Assembly (NCBI GenBank): GCA_023974075.1
Contig: CM043788.1
Coordinates: 27,625,980-27,689,979, forward strand
Length of the DNA: 64,000 bases
Direction of reading: 5' to 3'
DNA from: Chaenocephalus aceratus
Lineage: Eukaryota > Chordata > Actinopteri > Perciformes > Channichthyidae
Shown one piece after another: positions 13,263-25,317 of this stretch; the first letter of the stretch is position 1, and each line of letters opens with the position of its first letter. The notes under the pieces are model-generated. The model saw only the letters and a program-made list of their open reading frames with translations. It did no database searches and was not told the origin of the DNA. Position numbers and translations under genes: made by a program.

Positions 13263-14388
13263 TTTAAAACAAATAAACAAGTTTGGTGCTAAAATTGACA
13301 GACACATTGTATTATGAAACTGATGTTTGTACAATCTAATAGATTCAAGACAAAATTCAAAAAGCAACATTCAAGGTTCAAATAAGGTGTATTAGAAGCA
13401 GCTTTAGTTTGTATTTACTAACTTAAGATAAAGATGTTAAAAGTTAAAAGCAGTAATCACTTCGCTCTATACCCCCCAAAACAGTGAAAGAATGTCTAAA
13501 TGTGGCATCAACAGAAATATTATACAGGATCATTTAGTAGTGGTAATTGTATTGTGTTGCTGTTAATTCATTTCAGATGATGCCAATAGGTGTAATAGCA
13601 TTGCTACATGAATAGTGCGTTAGCAATGAGAATGTGACATAAAATCTCGCGAGAGCAGGTAAGCAAATGAGAATCTGTGTTCGCGCTTTGTTATTATACA
13701 TCCACGAGTTCGCGCCGTTAGGCACATGTGAACATGAATGTTACTTTTACATTGACCAGAAAAGTAAAAAAATGAAATGTGTAGCACGGGAGTCGTGTGT
13801 TACTTTCACATTTGTAAGCCAGATACATATAGAATGAAATTGTGTTCACATTCAATGTCTAATATGCATATTCACATCTTGAGTTAACTCAAAAAATACA
13901 TATAAAGAAAGGACTTTTGTTGACTGCTGTTGCCTAATTTTACACATGATACTTTAATGTTTGACATTAACAACATAAATACAATGATACCATCCCTGCT
14001 GACTAACAAGAATGTATTCATTTAAAAAAAAAGAAATACCCTCGAAATGGCATTTTCTCTCTGAGAGGCCAAAGAGCAGGTGAGCCTACCTGTATGCCCA
14101 CAAGTTGTTGGCGTTTCTGTCCGCTGCTGATATGAGCTCTCCTCTTGGCTCTGCTGCTGTTGTCCTCTCTCTCCGTGATCGAGTGCTGGCGCTGTCAAGG
14201 TGTTCAGAATGGGTTCTTCGAATATGATACCAAAGTGAGTTGTAGACTCGATATTCCTTGACACAACCATCGATTCCACATACAACTCGAAAATCTGGAC
14301 TACGACTATGGGCAGAGTTTATGTGACTCAATAAAGATTTGAGGGTCAGACCCACAAACACAAAGTAGATAACAGAGCGCCAAATCAT
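10229..14388 (-). pseudogene. C2H2 / TNP2-like transposase-family protein, four exons, two lesions
   Basis: Exons 14388-14091, 13090-12787, 12664-12584 and 12351-10229 have GT-AG borders and matching phases. Exon 1 encodes a C2H2 finger (VCGIDGCVKEYR, then HIRRTHSEH). Exon 4 carries QDIMHIILEGIAP and later PKQHYLVHIPSQIKLLGP with MCMRFESKH, resembling the DxMH...EG and HLLVHLP blocks of CACTA TNP2-like proteins. Two lesions are visible. A one-base loss near 12330 shifts the frame just inside exon 4. A TAA at 10694-10696 interrupts an otherwise continuous frame ahead of the C-terminal domain. It is multi-copy-like and probably the element's own transposase gene; a catalytic triad is not assigned. 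Confidence 0.65.
13203..13262. repeat. ATT trinucleotide microsatellite in intron 1
   Basis: About twenty ATT units lie in the first intron of the TNP2-like gene. They create a poly-Asn frame on the minus strand that is not coding. Confidence 0.95.
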
Positions 14389-15624
14389 CGCGAAAGTCGA
14401 TGTTTTTTTCTAGCCAAACTGCCTTGCTGACTGACTGACCACCTGACCCACGGTAATGTTTTCTACCCGGATCCAACTATTTTTAAAACACAAGGTAATA
14501 TCATGGGGCAGTTCTCATAGTTATGTGCCTTGATAACAACAATCATCCACGTCTTCACATATCATTATACTTGCCTGTATTTTATTTATTTGTTATAGTT
14601 CAATTCGCTTATTTAGAGAAATGTATTTTGGGCAAATGCAAAGTTGTTGTAGCCGCCAGGGCCAGGAACAACCAGGCTGAGTCTGGCTGAGTCTGGCTGA
14701 GTATGCTAAACTAGAGAGAGCATCGCTGACAAGGGGGCTACAACTACAACAAGATGAACATATTTGACCGTGATTTAATTGTAATACACGCCGAAGTAAC
14801 AACATACTGATACCGGTTAGTAAAAACCATGAATTAATGCTTTGACAAGTCTGCAGATAGACGGCAGGCGAAAAACCCTTTTAAAATGCGTGTTTTCTAA
14901 ATGTAGCTTGGCTAAGCTAACGTTATATATAAGATAAATGTGCTGTCATTTTAAAAAATAAATAAAAAATATACTTTTTTATACTTCTCTTATGTTGGTG
15001 CAAGACGATATTAACGTTCTAGCATTAGGATAAGGCCTTGCTTTGTCTTCAGGTGCTCGGACATGTTTTATGGGGAAACAAAGTGCCATTTTAATATAGA
15101 TGACAAGGTCTTTCTAGCTAACGAAACCTCAGACAAGCAAACCTGTACACATTTGTGTTACAATTTACTGTATTTATAACCTTTTATTGCAGCAAAGAAA
15201 TTACCTTATTTCAAATAAAAATTAATTAGTTTATTTTTTAATTAAATTATTTAAAGCAAATCACTAGTGGTAATCTATTTGTATAAACAAGGAATTTGAA
15301 TCATGAGATCAATTTTATATGGCAGTGATTGGGGAAACTGCCAAGAAGTGCTACAATGTAAAAATTATGGAACAATATGTTGAGTAAAATAAACTGTTAA
15401 ATATGACCATAAATTGTTGATAAAAACTAATAGTTTATATATATATAAAAATGTAATTTTTACTTGTTTAATGCTGTACATCTTTATCATCAAATTATAA
15501 GTACTTTGCAACCTGTTTTTGAAAAGAGCTATATTTAAATGTTAACTTTCTAATGTTCACATGGTAAAATAAATTCAGCGATAAGCTGAGTGTCTTGGCA
15601 ATAACCCTAAATTATCAATTGCAG
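14389..15624. promoter_or_regulatory. divergent intergenic region of the CACTA-like element
   Basis: This 1.2-kb AT-rich stretch separates the first exons of the two divergent genes and should contain both promoters. A GC-rich patch with three copies of gtctggctga lies near 14675-14700. The start codon of the plus-strand gene may lie here in an exon I cannot identify. No TATA box can be assigned with confidence. Confidence 0.4.
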
Positions 15625-18464
15625 TTGCTAATATTGGAGAGGACTTGCTACTATTGGAGAGGACTTGCTACTATTGGAGAGGACTTGCTACATTCACTCT
15701 CCAGGGATGACATCAAAGACCTGTTTCCTGGTCCTGTAAATTTCTTGAGGCGCCGGGCTATCTGGCTTGTTGTGAATGACGAAGAAAAGGTCAGTTCTAT
15801 GTCTATGCAAGTGTATTTAAACTGAGTACAACGCTGTGTATATCAGTAACTTGTTAAGGAAACAAATCCTGCACACTTAAATAATATTTAATGTATTTTT
15901 AGCCAAAGCCCCAGGGGATTAAAGCTATTTAATCTGAAAAAAAAACTACCCATTTAGCAACAATGAAGGGGCAATATTTACAAACCAGGTGCAACAGCTG
16001 AGCCATATACAACAGCAGTTGTATGTGCTTTGAGAACAATTTAAATATGATTGTTAAAAAAAAAAACAGTGTTGTCAAATGTTGCATCCTCTTAAAGTGC
16101 ATGTTCATATAACTGAGTAAAGGCACACACTATAATACAAATAGTTATCCTATTAAATGTGAAATTGTTTATGTATTTTAGATGGAGACTACTGCCGAAA
16201 TTCTACAACCATCACCCCCTAGAGACAGTGACCGTTCAAATGAGGAGCCCAACACTTCGGTGTTTGTGACTATGTCCAACCCAAAATACATAGTCTTCAC
16301 AGACAGTGAGCTTGAACTGGCACGGCGCTCATATTTCGAGCAGAAACGGCTCGGTAATGAGCATGTACCCTTATCCAAGGAGCTCTTCTGCAGACTCATA
16401 AGAAACACAATGACAAACATGATTTCAATCACAAGAGCCTCCGAGGACTGTAGATACCCCAGCAAACATGAGGTCAATACCATGGCAAAGAGATTGGTGG
16501 AGTATTATCCAATGATAAAAAACATATCATCAAAAAATGACTGGGTAAGTGGGTTTTTAATCACAATGGCTTGATTTTAAAGTTTATGGCAAAAGTGTAG
16601 GTCTGTTTTGTCATTTTAAAGTGTACAATTTGTTTCCACCAGGAGCATGTTGCTAAAAAGCTCCAGAAGAGACTCTCAAATGTCAGAAGCCCAAGGAAGT
16701 CCAAAGTTCCTCCTTCAAAGAAACCACGTAGAGATCAACAAATGGATGCAGATATTTCAACAAGTGACTACGATGGAGATTCCAGCGCATCCACAATTAT
16801 TCTGGAGCGGCCCCCTGCACCAAGGCTCCCTGCAGCAAGCCCCCCTGCTAGAGCGAGCACCTCTTCTTCAACCAGCCCCCCTGCTAGAGCAAGCATCCCT
16901 GCCCCCCCAGTGCCAGATCAGGATAACAGTGACAAAGCATGTATGTATTTCATTAAATACAATCAGTATGCATTTAGTACAAACCTGCATTTTTCTAGTC
17001 TGTTTAAATCAGAATTTTGTCTGTTATTCCCCTTGGTGAAGTACGTTTGGGCAGGTTTTTAGCAGAGGTACAGGCATCAATTAACACATTCTGTGAATTC
17101 AGATGTTCCTCCACTGTCATTTGGAAAGCTAATAATTCCCCACCCCCCACTCTTTTTGCCTTCAGCTGGTTCCGTTGACCTTTTCGACAGCCAGAAAACC
17201 CAGGCAAGACACTACAGGACTCTCCAGGAAATGTACAAGTCCAAGAGGCCAAATAAAGCTGCGGTGGCTCATTTGATGAACCTGGAGTTTGAGTCTAGAA
17301 GACGATTCATTACCTCTGAGGTTCTAAAGGAGCAAGACAAACCGACAAAGATTCTGGAGGCTTACCCATGTTTCAGGGAATTGGATCATGTAAGTAAAGA
17401 TTTTCAGCATTTACAAGTGCACATTTGAAGATGATTTATATGAAATGATTTTCATTTCCATTTGAATGCTTCTTCCAGGTCATGGATGAGCTGCAAAGAA
17501 TCATTCAACCCAAAAACTCCCGTTACATCTTGGAGGTGAAGGACAGATGGACAACTTTCTACTCAAAGGTCCAGTTTTATGGTGTGATGAAGAAAGCCAT
17601 GAAGCCTCCAAAAACCTTGAATGGAGGTAAGGTCTCAATACTTAGATAGATTTTTCCAAGTTTCATTTTGACGTATCATGATTAACTGATATTCATACTG
17701 CCTTATTGTGCCTTTTCTGTCAAACCAGTGGAGCATGCCACAGCTGTGTTCACAGCCCTGCCACTTCTCTTCCCATCGAACACTGTGCCACCAAGGAAGC
17801 TGGGCACCAGCAGGGAGGCTCTCTTCCATATCCTGACGGTGAGACTTACTGTACTGAAGTATTTTTTGTTGTTGTATAGTATGTTGCAGTTCTCATTCAT
17901 AACACTCCGTTCGATGTCTCACTATGGGATGCGCCTCATCGCGGAGCAAACAGAAGCATCAATCTCATTACGCCAATCTTGATTGGCTGGTGATCTTGAC
18001 GTCAACGTCAGGGGAAATCACCCCCTATAAGTAGCCTGCGCCACGACGCATGCGTCATTCAAACACCTCTTCTCGCTTCAGAGCACATCTCTAACGGTAG
18101 CCGGGCTAGCTTAACAGTCCACAGACTGAACCAAAAGCTAATTTCGGTCGACGGGCGTTAGCCGGCTACCCTATTCTCTCACAGAAGAGTATTATAGTCA
18201 ACCTCGCCGTTCTTCCTCTGGACTAAGGTAAGGTTTTGACTTCAAGTTAGCAACACACCAGTCGCTAACTTGTGTTTTTTCCCCTCACTACCGACACCAC
18301 GGTAGCGAGGACACTTTTTTCTTCTCTCTTCCACGGAGGAGAAAAGGATTACAGGAATATTACCATACCAGGTAATATCCTTGAGAGAAAAAGACCCACG
18401 CTGTCCTTTTTTCCCCCGGATTAAAGACAGATCGGTAAACACTTTTTTCTCGAACGTACCTATC

Positions 18465-19181
18465 ATGAGCGGACCCTCTCCACGCCTCACGGCGAACGAG
18501 ATGGATGCCTCTCTCCCTCACACCAGAGGAGTCAGGAACTCGGAGGCTCGGCGCTGCGGTTGCCGGTTGAAAGTGTCAGGCACAGACTCACACCAGATCT
18601 GTTCGTCCTGCCTCGGGCTGGAACACGCCCAGGAGGCCATAGACAACCCCGGCTCGTGCGGACATTGTGCCCGCCTCACCGTGAAGAGCCTCCACCGAAG
18701 GTTAGCGCAACAAGCTAGCCTGTCGGGACAGGATCCCCTCATGTCCACTGATTGGCCGGCTGGCAATCAAGGCACGGGGGCGTCCGCCGCAGAGACTGAG
18801 TCCCTCACCTTCACGGCCTGGGGCTCATCAACTGCGGGAGCCGCGGAACCGGGTTCCCGCGCCATATCAGGCCGGGACCCGGTGGCGGCAAAGGACGCGG
18901 GAACGGGACCCCACGCTATACCAAGCTGGGGCTCCCGGCTGGACCTCACCATGGTTTCACCCGCGGAGGATGTCCTAGAATTGGATTACATGGAGGACGA
19001 AGAGGATGCCTCTGAGTTCCTCCTGTCTGATTCGGACGAGCAAGAAGACGACGTCTTCGTGTCACCAGCTCAGGCTGCAAAGCTGGGAGCGATGGCTGCT
19101 CTCCCGGCGATAGCACACCAGCTTCGCCCTGTCTCAGTATGGACCTACAAGCCGTGTGTCAGTGCGCTGCGGCCAGACTAG
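18465..19181 (+). CDS. DIRS-1 gag-like protein
   Basis: About 238 residues from a Met at 18465. A Cys/His cluster near residues 25-70 (RRCGCRLKV, HQICSSCLGLEHA, SCGHCARL) matches the zinc-binding N-terminus of fish DIRS gag-like ORFs, of which DIRS-2 and DIRS-3 have recognisable versions. The C-terminal part is acidic (MEDEEDASEFLLSDSDEQEDD). An upstream in-frame Met exists at 18381, but the alignment of the Cys cluster favours 18465. The gag role is inferred from position. Confidence 0.65.
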   Translation: MSGPSPRLTANEMDASLPHTRGVRNSEARRCGCRLKVSGTDSHQICSSCLGLEHAQEAIDNPGSCGHCARLTVKSLHRRLAQQASLSGQDPLMSTDWPAGNQGTGASAAETESLTFTAWGSSTAGAAEPGSRAISGRDPVAAKDAGTGPHAIPSWGSRLDLTMVSPAEDVLELDYMEDEEDASEFLLSDSDEQEDDVFVSPAQAAKLGAMAALPAIAHQLRPVSVWTYKPCVSALRPD

Positions 19182-19184
19182 ACA

Positions 19185-20430
19185 AGTTGGCCGAGAAAAT
19201 CTCCGGTTCCGGCTGCAGCTCAGGCTCAGCCAACCCAGAATTTCGGCCAGCAGTCGAGGAAGAAGAAGCGAGCGGCGTGACAGCCCCTCCTTCTCCCCTC
19301 CGTGAATGTGTTCCCGCCGCCTCGAGAGATGCCTAAACGCCATCTTCAAGTCCGCACAAACACATGTCACACGTTGGTTGATTCCTCTGTCATTAAACAT
19401 TTGCCACTGACGCATCCAGGCCGAGGGCCGAGGGCGCAGCTAAAAAAAAAATGCCGGTATATACAAGTTTTTTGCTTTGTATGTCGGGGGCGGGAGATTC
19501 ATGTGATTGGTTGTTGGCCGTGTTGCTTGAATAAAATCCCCAAGCTCCAGACACGCCCAGCTCCAAGCTATTTTTGAAGCTGTAGTGTGGACGCTCCGTA
19601 AGGAGCATGCAGCAGGAGATACTCACGACACCCAAGCTGCCTCGAACCCTGCTCGGTTTAAAACACCGAAGACGCAGAGGTCGCAGCCCACCCCGAGTCC
19701 CCAGCCCAGGCTGGAGACAAGGGCAAGTTGGCCGAGGAAATCTCCGGTTCCGGCTGCAGCTCAGGCTCAGCCAACCCAGAATTTCGGCCAGCAGTCGAGG
19801 AAGAAGAAGCGAGCGGCGTGACAGCCCCTCCTTCTCCCCTCCGTGAATGTGTTCCCGCCGCCTCGAGAGATGCCTCAACGTCATCCTCAAGTCCGCATAA
19901 AACACATGTCACATCTTTCTTGTCTGAATAAACCATTTTCCGCTGACGCATCCAGGCTCCGGCCAAGGGCGCAGCTCAAAAAAAATGAAAAGAAAGACAA
20001 TAAACAGTCCGTTAACTATAAATCCCCTTCTGAGAGCAGCTACGTCCTCTCTCAAAAGGCGGATAATAAACGGGTCTTTGAAGGCACCACCGCCACACGC
20101 ATGCGCAGTGCCGGCTAGAGCTGTAATGGACAGCCCGCCAATTCTTCCCCTTTGGAGAGCAGCTACGGCACCTCTCAAAGGACGGATTATTGACCGCCAC
20201 ACACATGCGCAGTGCCGGCCGGGGCTTTAAGGGCACCACCGGCACGCGCAGGCGCAGTGCCGACTGGAGCCGTGAGGGCACCACCGGTACACACATGCGC
20301 AGTACCGGCTGGAGCTGTAAAGGCACCTCCGTCACGCACATGCGCAGTGCCGGTCGGAGCCGTAAGAGTGACATCCCAGCTGGCTCTAAGGAGCATACAG
20401 CAGGAGATACTCACGATGTCTGCCTGGGAT
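19185..20430. repeat. internal duplications in DIRS-1
   Basis: A segment of roughly 260 bases at 19190-19450 recurs at 19728-19985 with few differences. The sequence aaggagcat.cagcaggagatactcacga follows each copy (about 19600 and 20390), so the duplicated unit is about 530 bp or longer. Within the second unit, 20085-20370 holds about five copies of a GC-rich repeat of roughly 45 bp built around cacatgcgcagtgccgg. These duplications occupy the place where the RT should be. Confidence 0.8.
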
Positions 20431-20727
20431 TCTCAAAACAGTTATAATTTATCTGTTTTCACAAACCCAGAGAAAGTCAACCCATATTCTGGAGAGAGAG
20501 GTTCTCTCTCTCCTAGAAAGAAGGGTTTTATCTATAAAGCCCACCGAGCGGAGTCAGATTACGGAGGAAAATGTCCTCGTAAAGCACCCGCTCAACATGG
20601 GCCTCATAATAAAACTAAACCCCGAATGCCACGGCGTACGGAGAGTTTTGGTTATTATAAAATGCGTAGTGGCACTACACCCGACTTTTCCAGTGCGGGA
20701 CGCGCCTACGGGTGCAGTCCTTTCACG

Positions 20728-21195
20728 GAAGGTGGTCACCACGGACGCAGGTCAGACGGGCTGATAGGGGATTTACGAAGGTCGCCCGGTGAGCGGTCCC
20801 TAGAACAGAGACTTCCAGCGGGCACGCGTAAACTACCCGGAGCTTTTAGCGGTGTTCCCCACCCAAAAACGCTTCCTGCCTTCTCTCAGAGGACTTCATG
20901 TCCTCGTGAGGACAGACAACACGATATCGTGTATGAACTGCCAGGGGAGATTGCGTTGTCTCCAGTCACACACACTGGCACACAAACTGATCCCCTGGAG
21001 CGGCAGACGTCTCCTCTCTCTGAGAACGACACAGGTACCGGGAGTTATGCACCTAGGGACAGAATTACTGTCAAAAGGTGCACCAATCTATGCAGACTGG
21101 ACTCCACATCCAAGGATCGGGAGTCCGCTGTGGGTGCGTGCGTTAAGTCTGTTTGCAAAGGGAGAAAATGCTCAATGACAGCTGTTTCTCTTTAA
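20728..21195 (+). pseudogene. DIRS-1 RNase H remnant
   Basis: The frame starting with VVTTDAGQTG and continuing VFPTQKRFLPSLRGLHVLVRTDNT, then LAHKLIPWSGRRLLSLRTTQVPGVMHLGTELLS, is the RNase H of DIRS elements (Asp-containing TDA and RTDNT motifs, GAD/LLS-like motif). Several stop codons interrupt it, for example after TDAGQTG and after EGRPVSGP. A longer overlapping frame (20212-21195) is an out-of-frame shadow. Confidence 0.7.
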
Positions 21196-21474
21196 TGCAC
21201 GATTTAAACGCACCGTGAGGCGGGGACGCACTCGTACACGATTGACCTCCGGGTCCTCTGTACACGTTCCCACCCCTGGTTCTGTTACCCTTAACTCTGG
21301 CCAGAGTGAAGGAGCAACGCCACACACTTACTCTGATGTTTCCACCCTAGCCCGCAATATACGGGCTGGCGGAGATATATCAGCTGTTGTGCGGGCAGCC
21401 CCCACCACGCAGGGACAGATTGTCTCAGGCGGGGGGGGGGCGATCCTTCACCCACGCCCAGAGCACGGGGCACT

Positions 21475-22533
21475 ATGGGCCTGACCCGTGAGTGGTACAA
21501 TCTGAATACAGTGGGACTCCCTCAGAAGGTGATAAACACTATTCAGAGTGCGAGAGCTTCCTCCACCAGGTCTCTTTACGACTGTAAGTGGAGGGTGTTT
21601 GAGGAGTGGTGCCTTCAAGAAGGGCACATCTCTTTTCAATGTCCTGTCGGGGTGATTTTATCATTCCTACAGGACTTGATCGATAAACACAGAGCTTTCT
21701 CCACGATCAAGGTGTACCTGGCTGCTATTGCTGCATGCCATGTGGGCTTTGAGGGTAAAACGGCTAGCCAACATCCTTTGGTTTGCCGTTTTATGAAGGG
21801 AGCGCGCAGGCTCCTCCCTGTCTCCAGGTCGCTGGTGCCCTTATGGGACCTGGCAGTGGTTTTAAATGGGCTCACAATGACCCCATTTGAACCCCTGGAA
21901 GGAGCTGACATGAAACATCTGTCACTCAAGACAGTGCTGTTACTGGCCCTGGCATCCGCTAAACGGGTCAGTGATATCCATGCACTGTCTGTACATCCCT
22001 CATGCTCTCAGTTCGCCCCAGGGCAAACGAGAGTGTTGTTGAAACCCAACCCTGCCTTTACACCAAAGGTGGTTGGTTCGTGTACCCCGATTGACATTGA
22101 GGCATTTCCTCCGCAGCTGGTTTCCTCCGGGGAGCAGCAGCAGGATCTATTGTGTCCAGTCCGGGCTTTACACACATATATGGACAGATCAAAAGAGCTT
22201 CGTCTTAATGACCAACTCTTCGTGTCCTGGGCTAAACCTCACAAGGGTAAGCCTATTACTAAGCAACGACTATCCCACTGGATCGTGGAGGCGATTGCTT
22301 TGGCCTATACGAGTCAGAATCTGCAAGCACCTTCGGGTCTGCGGGCTCACTCGACTCGGGGCCTGGCTACATCCTGGGCTTTGTTCAAGGGTGTTTCCAT
22401 CCAGGATATCTGTGCAGCGGCAAGCTGGTCTTCGCCGCTCACTTTTGTCCGCTTTTACAGGCTAGACGTCTCCGCTCCAAGCGTGGCCCGAGCAGTGCTG
22501 GGCACCTTGTTGAGTCGGGACTCCACCTGTTAA
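21475..22533 (+). CDS. DIRS-1 tyrosine recombinase, intact
   Basis: 352 aa with no lesion. The YR tetrad is visible: Arg164 in SAKRVSD, His292 and Arg295 in LRAHSTRG, Trp318 in ASWSS and the nucleophile Tyr328 in FVRFYRL. The N-terminal part (ARASSTRSLYDCKWRVFEEWC) is the SAM-like core-binding domain. The family integrates circular DIRS DNA by site-specific recombination. It lies just upstream of the internal complementary region, as in other DIRS elements. It is the only DIRS YR in this window with an uninterrupted frame. Confidence 0.9.
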   Translation: MGLTREWYNLNTVGLPQKVINTIQSARASSTRSLYDCKWRVFEEWCLQEGHISFQCPVGVILSFLQDLIDKHRAFSTIKVYLAAIAACHVGFEGKTASQHPLVCRFMKGARRLLPVSRSLVPLWDLAVVLNGLTMTPFEPLEGADMKHLSLKTVLLLALASAKRVSDIHALSVHPSCSQFAPGQTRVLLKPNPAFTPKVVGSCTPIDIEAFPPQLVSSGEQQQDLLCPVRALHTYMDRSKELRLNDQLFVSWAKPHKGKPITKQRLSHWIVEAIALAYTSQNLQAPSGLRAHSTRGLATSWALFKGVSIQDICAAASWSSPLTFVRFYRLDVSAPSVARAVLGTLLSRDSTC

Positions 22534-22592
22534 ATTCTGGTTGATCGGTGATCTTCGAGATAAGCTCGTCTGGCAATACGGGAGCTACAATA

Positions 22593-22689
22593 TCCCATAG
22601 TGAGACATCGAACGGAGTGTTATGAATGAGAACTATAGGTTACTTACGTAACCCCATACTCAGAGTAACATGAAGTGAGATGTCTCACC
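22593..22689. other. DIRS-1 internal complementary region
   Basis: Bases 22593-22633 are the reverse complement of the left end (17889-17930), and 22631-22686 are the reverse complement of the right end (22877-22932). The two meet at one AAC (22631-22633), the complement of GTT. In the DIRS model this region templates joining of the two ends into a circle. It contains the inverted site GTTACTTACGTAAC. Confidence 0.9.
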
Positions 22690-23481
22690 AGACGGCCCTC
22701 CTTGCTATGGTGAAGCGAGAAGAGGTGCTTATTTTGAATGACGCATGCGTTGTGGCGCAGGCTACTTATAGGGGGTGATTTCCCCTGACGTTGACGTCAA
22801 GATCACCAGCCAATCAGGATTGGCGTAATGAGATTGATGCTTCTGTTTGCTCCGCGATGAGGCGCATCCCATAGTGAGACATCTCACTTCATGTTACTCT
22901 GACACCTGGGGTTACGTAAGTAACCTATAGTTATCCATGCTTGTATCCTTGTTCAGGTAAAGGTGTTTGTTTCTTGTGACCAAGCGGCAAACTGTGGGGT
23001 CGAGCCGTGAAGCCAATACGGAAGTGTCACACACTGCAGTTCATATATTGGCCGATAGGCGATGGCTGCAGAAAGGAGCAATTTCCATAGACCCCCATGT
23101 TAAAATGCCCAACTTTACAGCAGAAAAAAACATGTTTCTCTCCCTGGCTCCATACATTTTATTATCGATATAGTTAGATTCCACCTTCATGATTATGGAT
23201 CTGAGAGTGAATTGTTTTCTAACGCGACCCTTTTATTTATATTAGGTCTTAAAGTGTGTGCATAAATTAGGGCGTGGTCACGTTGAGTGACGGCTCTGTC
23301 AAGTGCCTGCCGCTGCTAGCTTCTCGTCTCTCTGCTAGCTGCTCCGTGAAGCTAGCTACAGGGACTCTGCCTGCTCAGCTCATCCAGGAAACACAACTTG
23401 TAGCCGGCCGTGGTTGTTTGTTCTTCATGCTTATATATCGGACTATTGTGACTCGCTCTGCGGTTAAAACAGACGGTGCAT

Positions 23482-24919
23482 GAATGCGGTAAGTGATATT
23501 CGAGTGCTTTATTTATGTGTTAATGATTTTAATCAGCTACGTAATGAATGGTAAGGCTTGGGTTAGCATGTAAGCTAGTGGTAGCTACATCGGTGCTAAC
23601 GATTGTAATCGTACCCTCCAAGTTAAAATCATAGACTGTATATATAAAGGTTAAACGAAAGTGTTAAGCGGGATAATACTGTTGAACAAACGGCTTCTGT
23701 TTGAGGTTGATAAAATAAGGTTACATCCTTGTAACTTAGAGATATTTTATTATGTAGGAGGAACTGTATGCATCGCTAAGGTTAATTTAAATTGGCTATG
23801 CTCAAGTATGTAGACAAGTTAATGTCGAAATAGTTATGTGAAATCAACCTCACAATAAGATGTGTGTATATTACAATTATTAATGTCATATTTCAAGATG
23901 ATTACTTAGATATTACAATATGGTTGATTGAGCTGGAGTTCATTATTGAGCTTACACGTTAACGTCACAGTCATCTGAAGAACGAACCCAAACCTTGTTG
24001 TTTTTATTAATTGCATTACCAAATGGGTATCAAATAAACAGTAAGCATTGGTAACACAACTTCCAAAGTTACAGTAAAATAAAAAGGACCCTGACTCGGA
24101 CAATACACAATCCAACATGTCCAACGGAAGAGAATCAGTTATATTGTTTGTACACATGGTACTTTACATATATATCTGTTTGTTTAAGGTGTCCAGGTGA
24201 TGCAGACAGGCTGGACCAGAGAGTGAGAGACAGAGCTGGACTCCTCACAGCAGTGAACTTCAGCACAGGTACAAAGACTCTTTTTTTCTTACTGTACAAA
24301 GAATCAAGAAAGATATTGGTTTAAATGAATGAAGTATTGACTTGAATACACTGATATACATTCCAATAAACAATACTAAATACTAGATCACCTACACATC
24401 AGTTAAGTTGAGGGGGTTTTCCATGCAAAAAGTTACATTTAGATATTTAGCAATATGACTTTGTCAGCTTTCTAATGTAATGTATTGAAGGCAAAGATTT
24501 ATCTCTCAATATTGTCTGTAAAAAACGTGGTAAAAGTGATTCTTTCAGTGAGAAAACAGAGCAAGCTTCTACAGTTGCACTACGTTTTGATAACAGTTAA
24601 ATATTGTTTTGATAATAACATATATTTCAATGTTGATGAACATCATACTGTTCATTCATAATCTGATTGTCTTTGTAGCTCACTGTTTAAATAAAAAAAA
24701 AAAACATTACAATTACAAAATAATGATATCTACAGCCCCTAAACACACAAACACAACGCTTTCATAAATAACACACTTGTTCTGCAATAATATGTTTTAT
24801 GTTTCCTGTCATTTTTGTTAGGAAAGGACATACCTGAAAGACACGACATGTTCTCCTTCTCTGAGGGTCAAGAAGAACATCCAAGAGGATCATTAAAAGC
24901 TGATGCTATGAGATGTTAA
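23482..24919 (+). CDS. THAP-derived short protein of E2, three exons
   Basis: Exon 2 (24189-24268) encodes GDADRLDQRVRDR, which aligns with GDPDRLDQWVLNV in the THAP domain of E3, but the zinc-binding Cys and His are gone. Exon 3 (24822-24919) reads GKDIPERHDMFSFSEGQE and ends at a TAA at 24917. Splice sites are canonical. Exon 1 in E2 (ATGAATGCG before gtaag) is 8 nt shorter than in E1, which would put the start out of frame, so this copy may be broken at its beginning. The function is unknown. Confidence 0.35.
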
Positions 24920-25317
24920 GACCAGTACAGGACATTCACTATAAACAATTTTTATTGTAAAAACAGTCAGCTGATCGAATGCAGCTATTTCCACATCTAC
25001 ACTCCATCAGCTGATTATTTCTATTTGCCTCACTTTATGAGCTTCACATCACTTGTGCCTTGTACCGCAGAGTTTGCAACGTCACAAATAAATGGGGCCA
25101 ATCTTCAGTCAGATGTGAATGTGTAATCTAACATGTTCAGTAAGAATAATGGATGAAAGGAATGCAAATACAAATACAGTTTATTGAAATGTGAACCAAA
25201 AGTTAATCAAATGTTTTAAATATAAAGCACATATGGACAGAAGGTGTAAACCTATTAAATGTATAAGTATACACATTTAGTCAAATAAAGTGACAGACTA
25301 GGCCTGTGCAGTTGGTA

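Larger units (their letters stand above)
17889..22932 (+). mobile_element. DIRS-1: DIRS-like YR retrotransposon
   Basis: Inverted terminal repeats lie at about 17920-18080 and 22719-22885. An internal complementary region (22593-22689) is complementary to both outer ends, the structural hallmark of DIRS. GTT is present at both junctions (17889-17891 and 22930-22932), and a single GTT restores the interrupted exon. Order: gag-like ORF, duplicated spacer, decayed RNase H, intact YR. No reverse transcriptase domain is recognisable, so the copy is defective for its own replication. Confidence 0.9.

Noticed and set aside
15595..17838. A single-copy host SAMD gene
   Set aside because: It lies between CACTA-type ends, divergent to a TNP2-like gene, and is disrupted by DIRS-1. 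Transposon origin is more likely.
20212..21195. 327-residue ORF in DIRS-1
   Set aside because: The RNase H similarity lies in a different frame; this one is an out-of-frame shadow of the GC-rich repeat and the RNase H.
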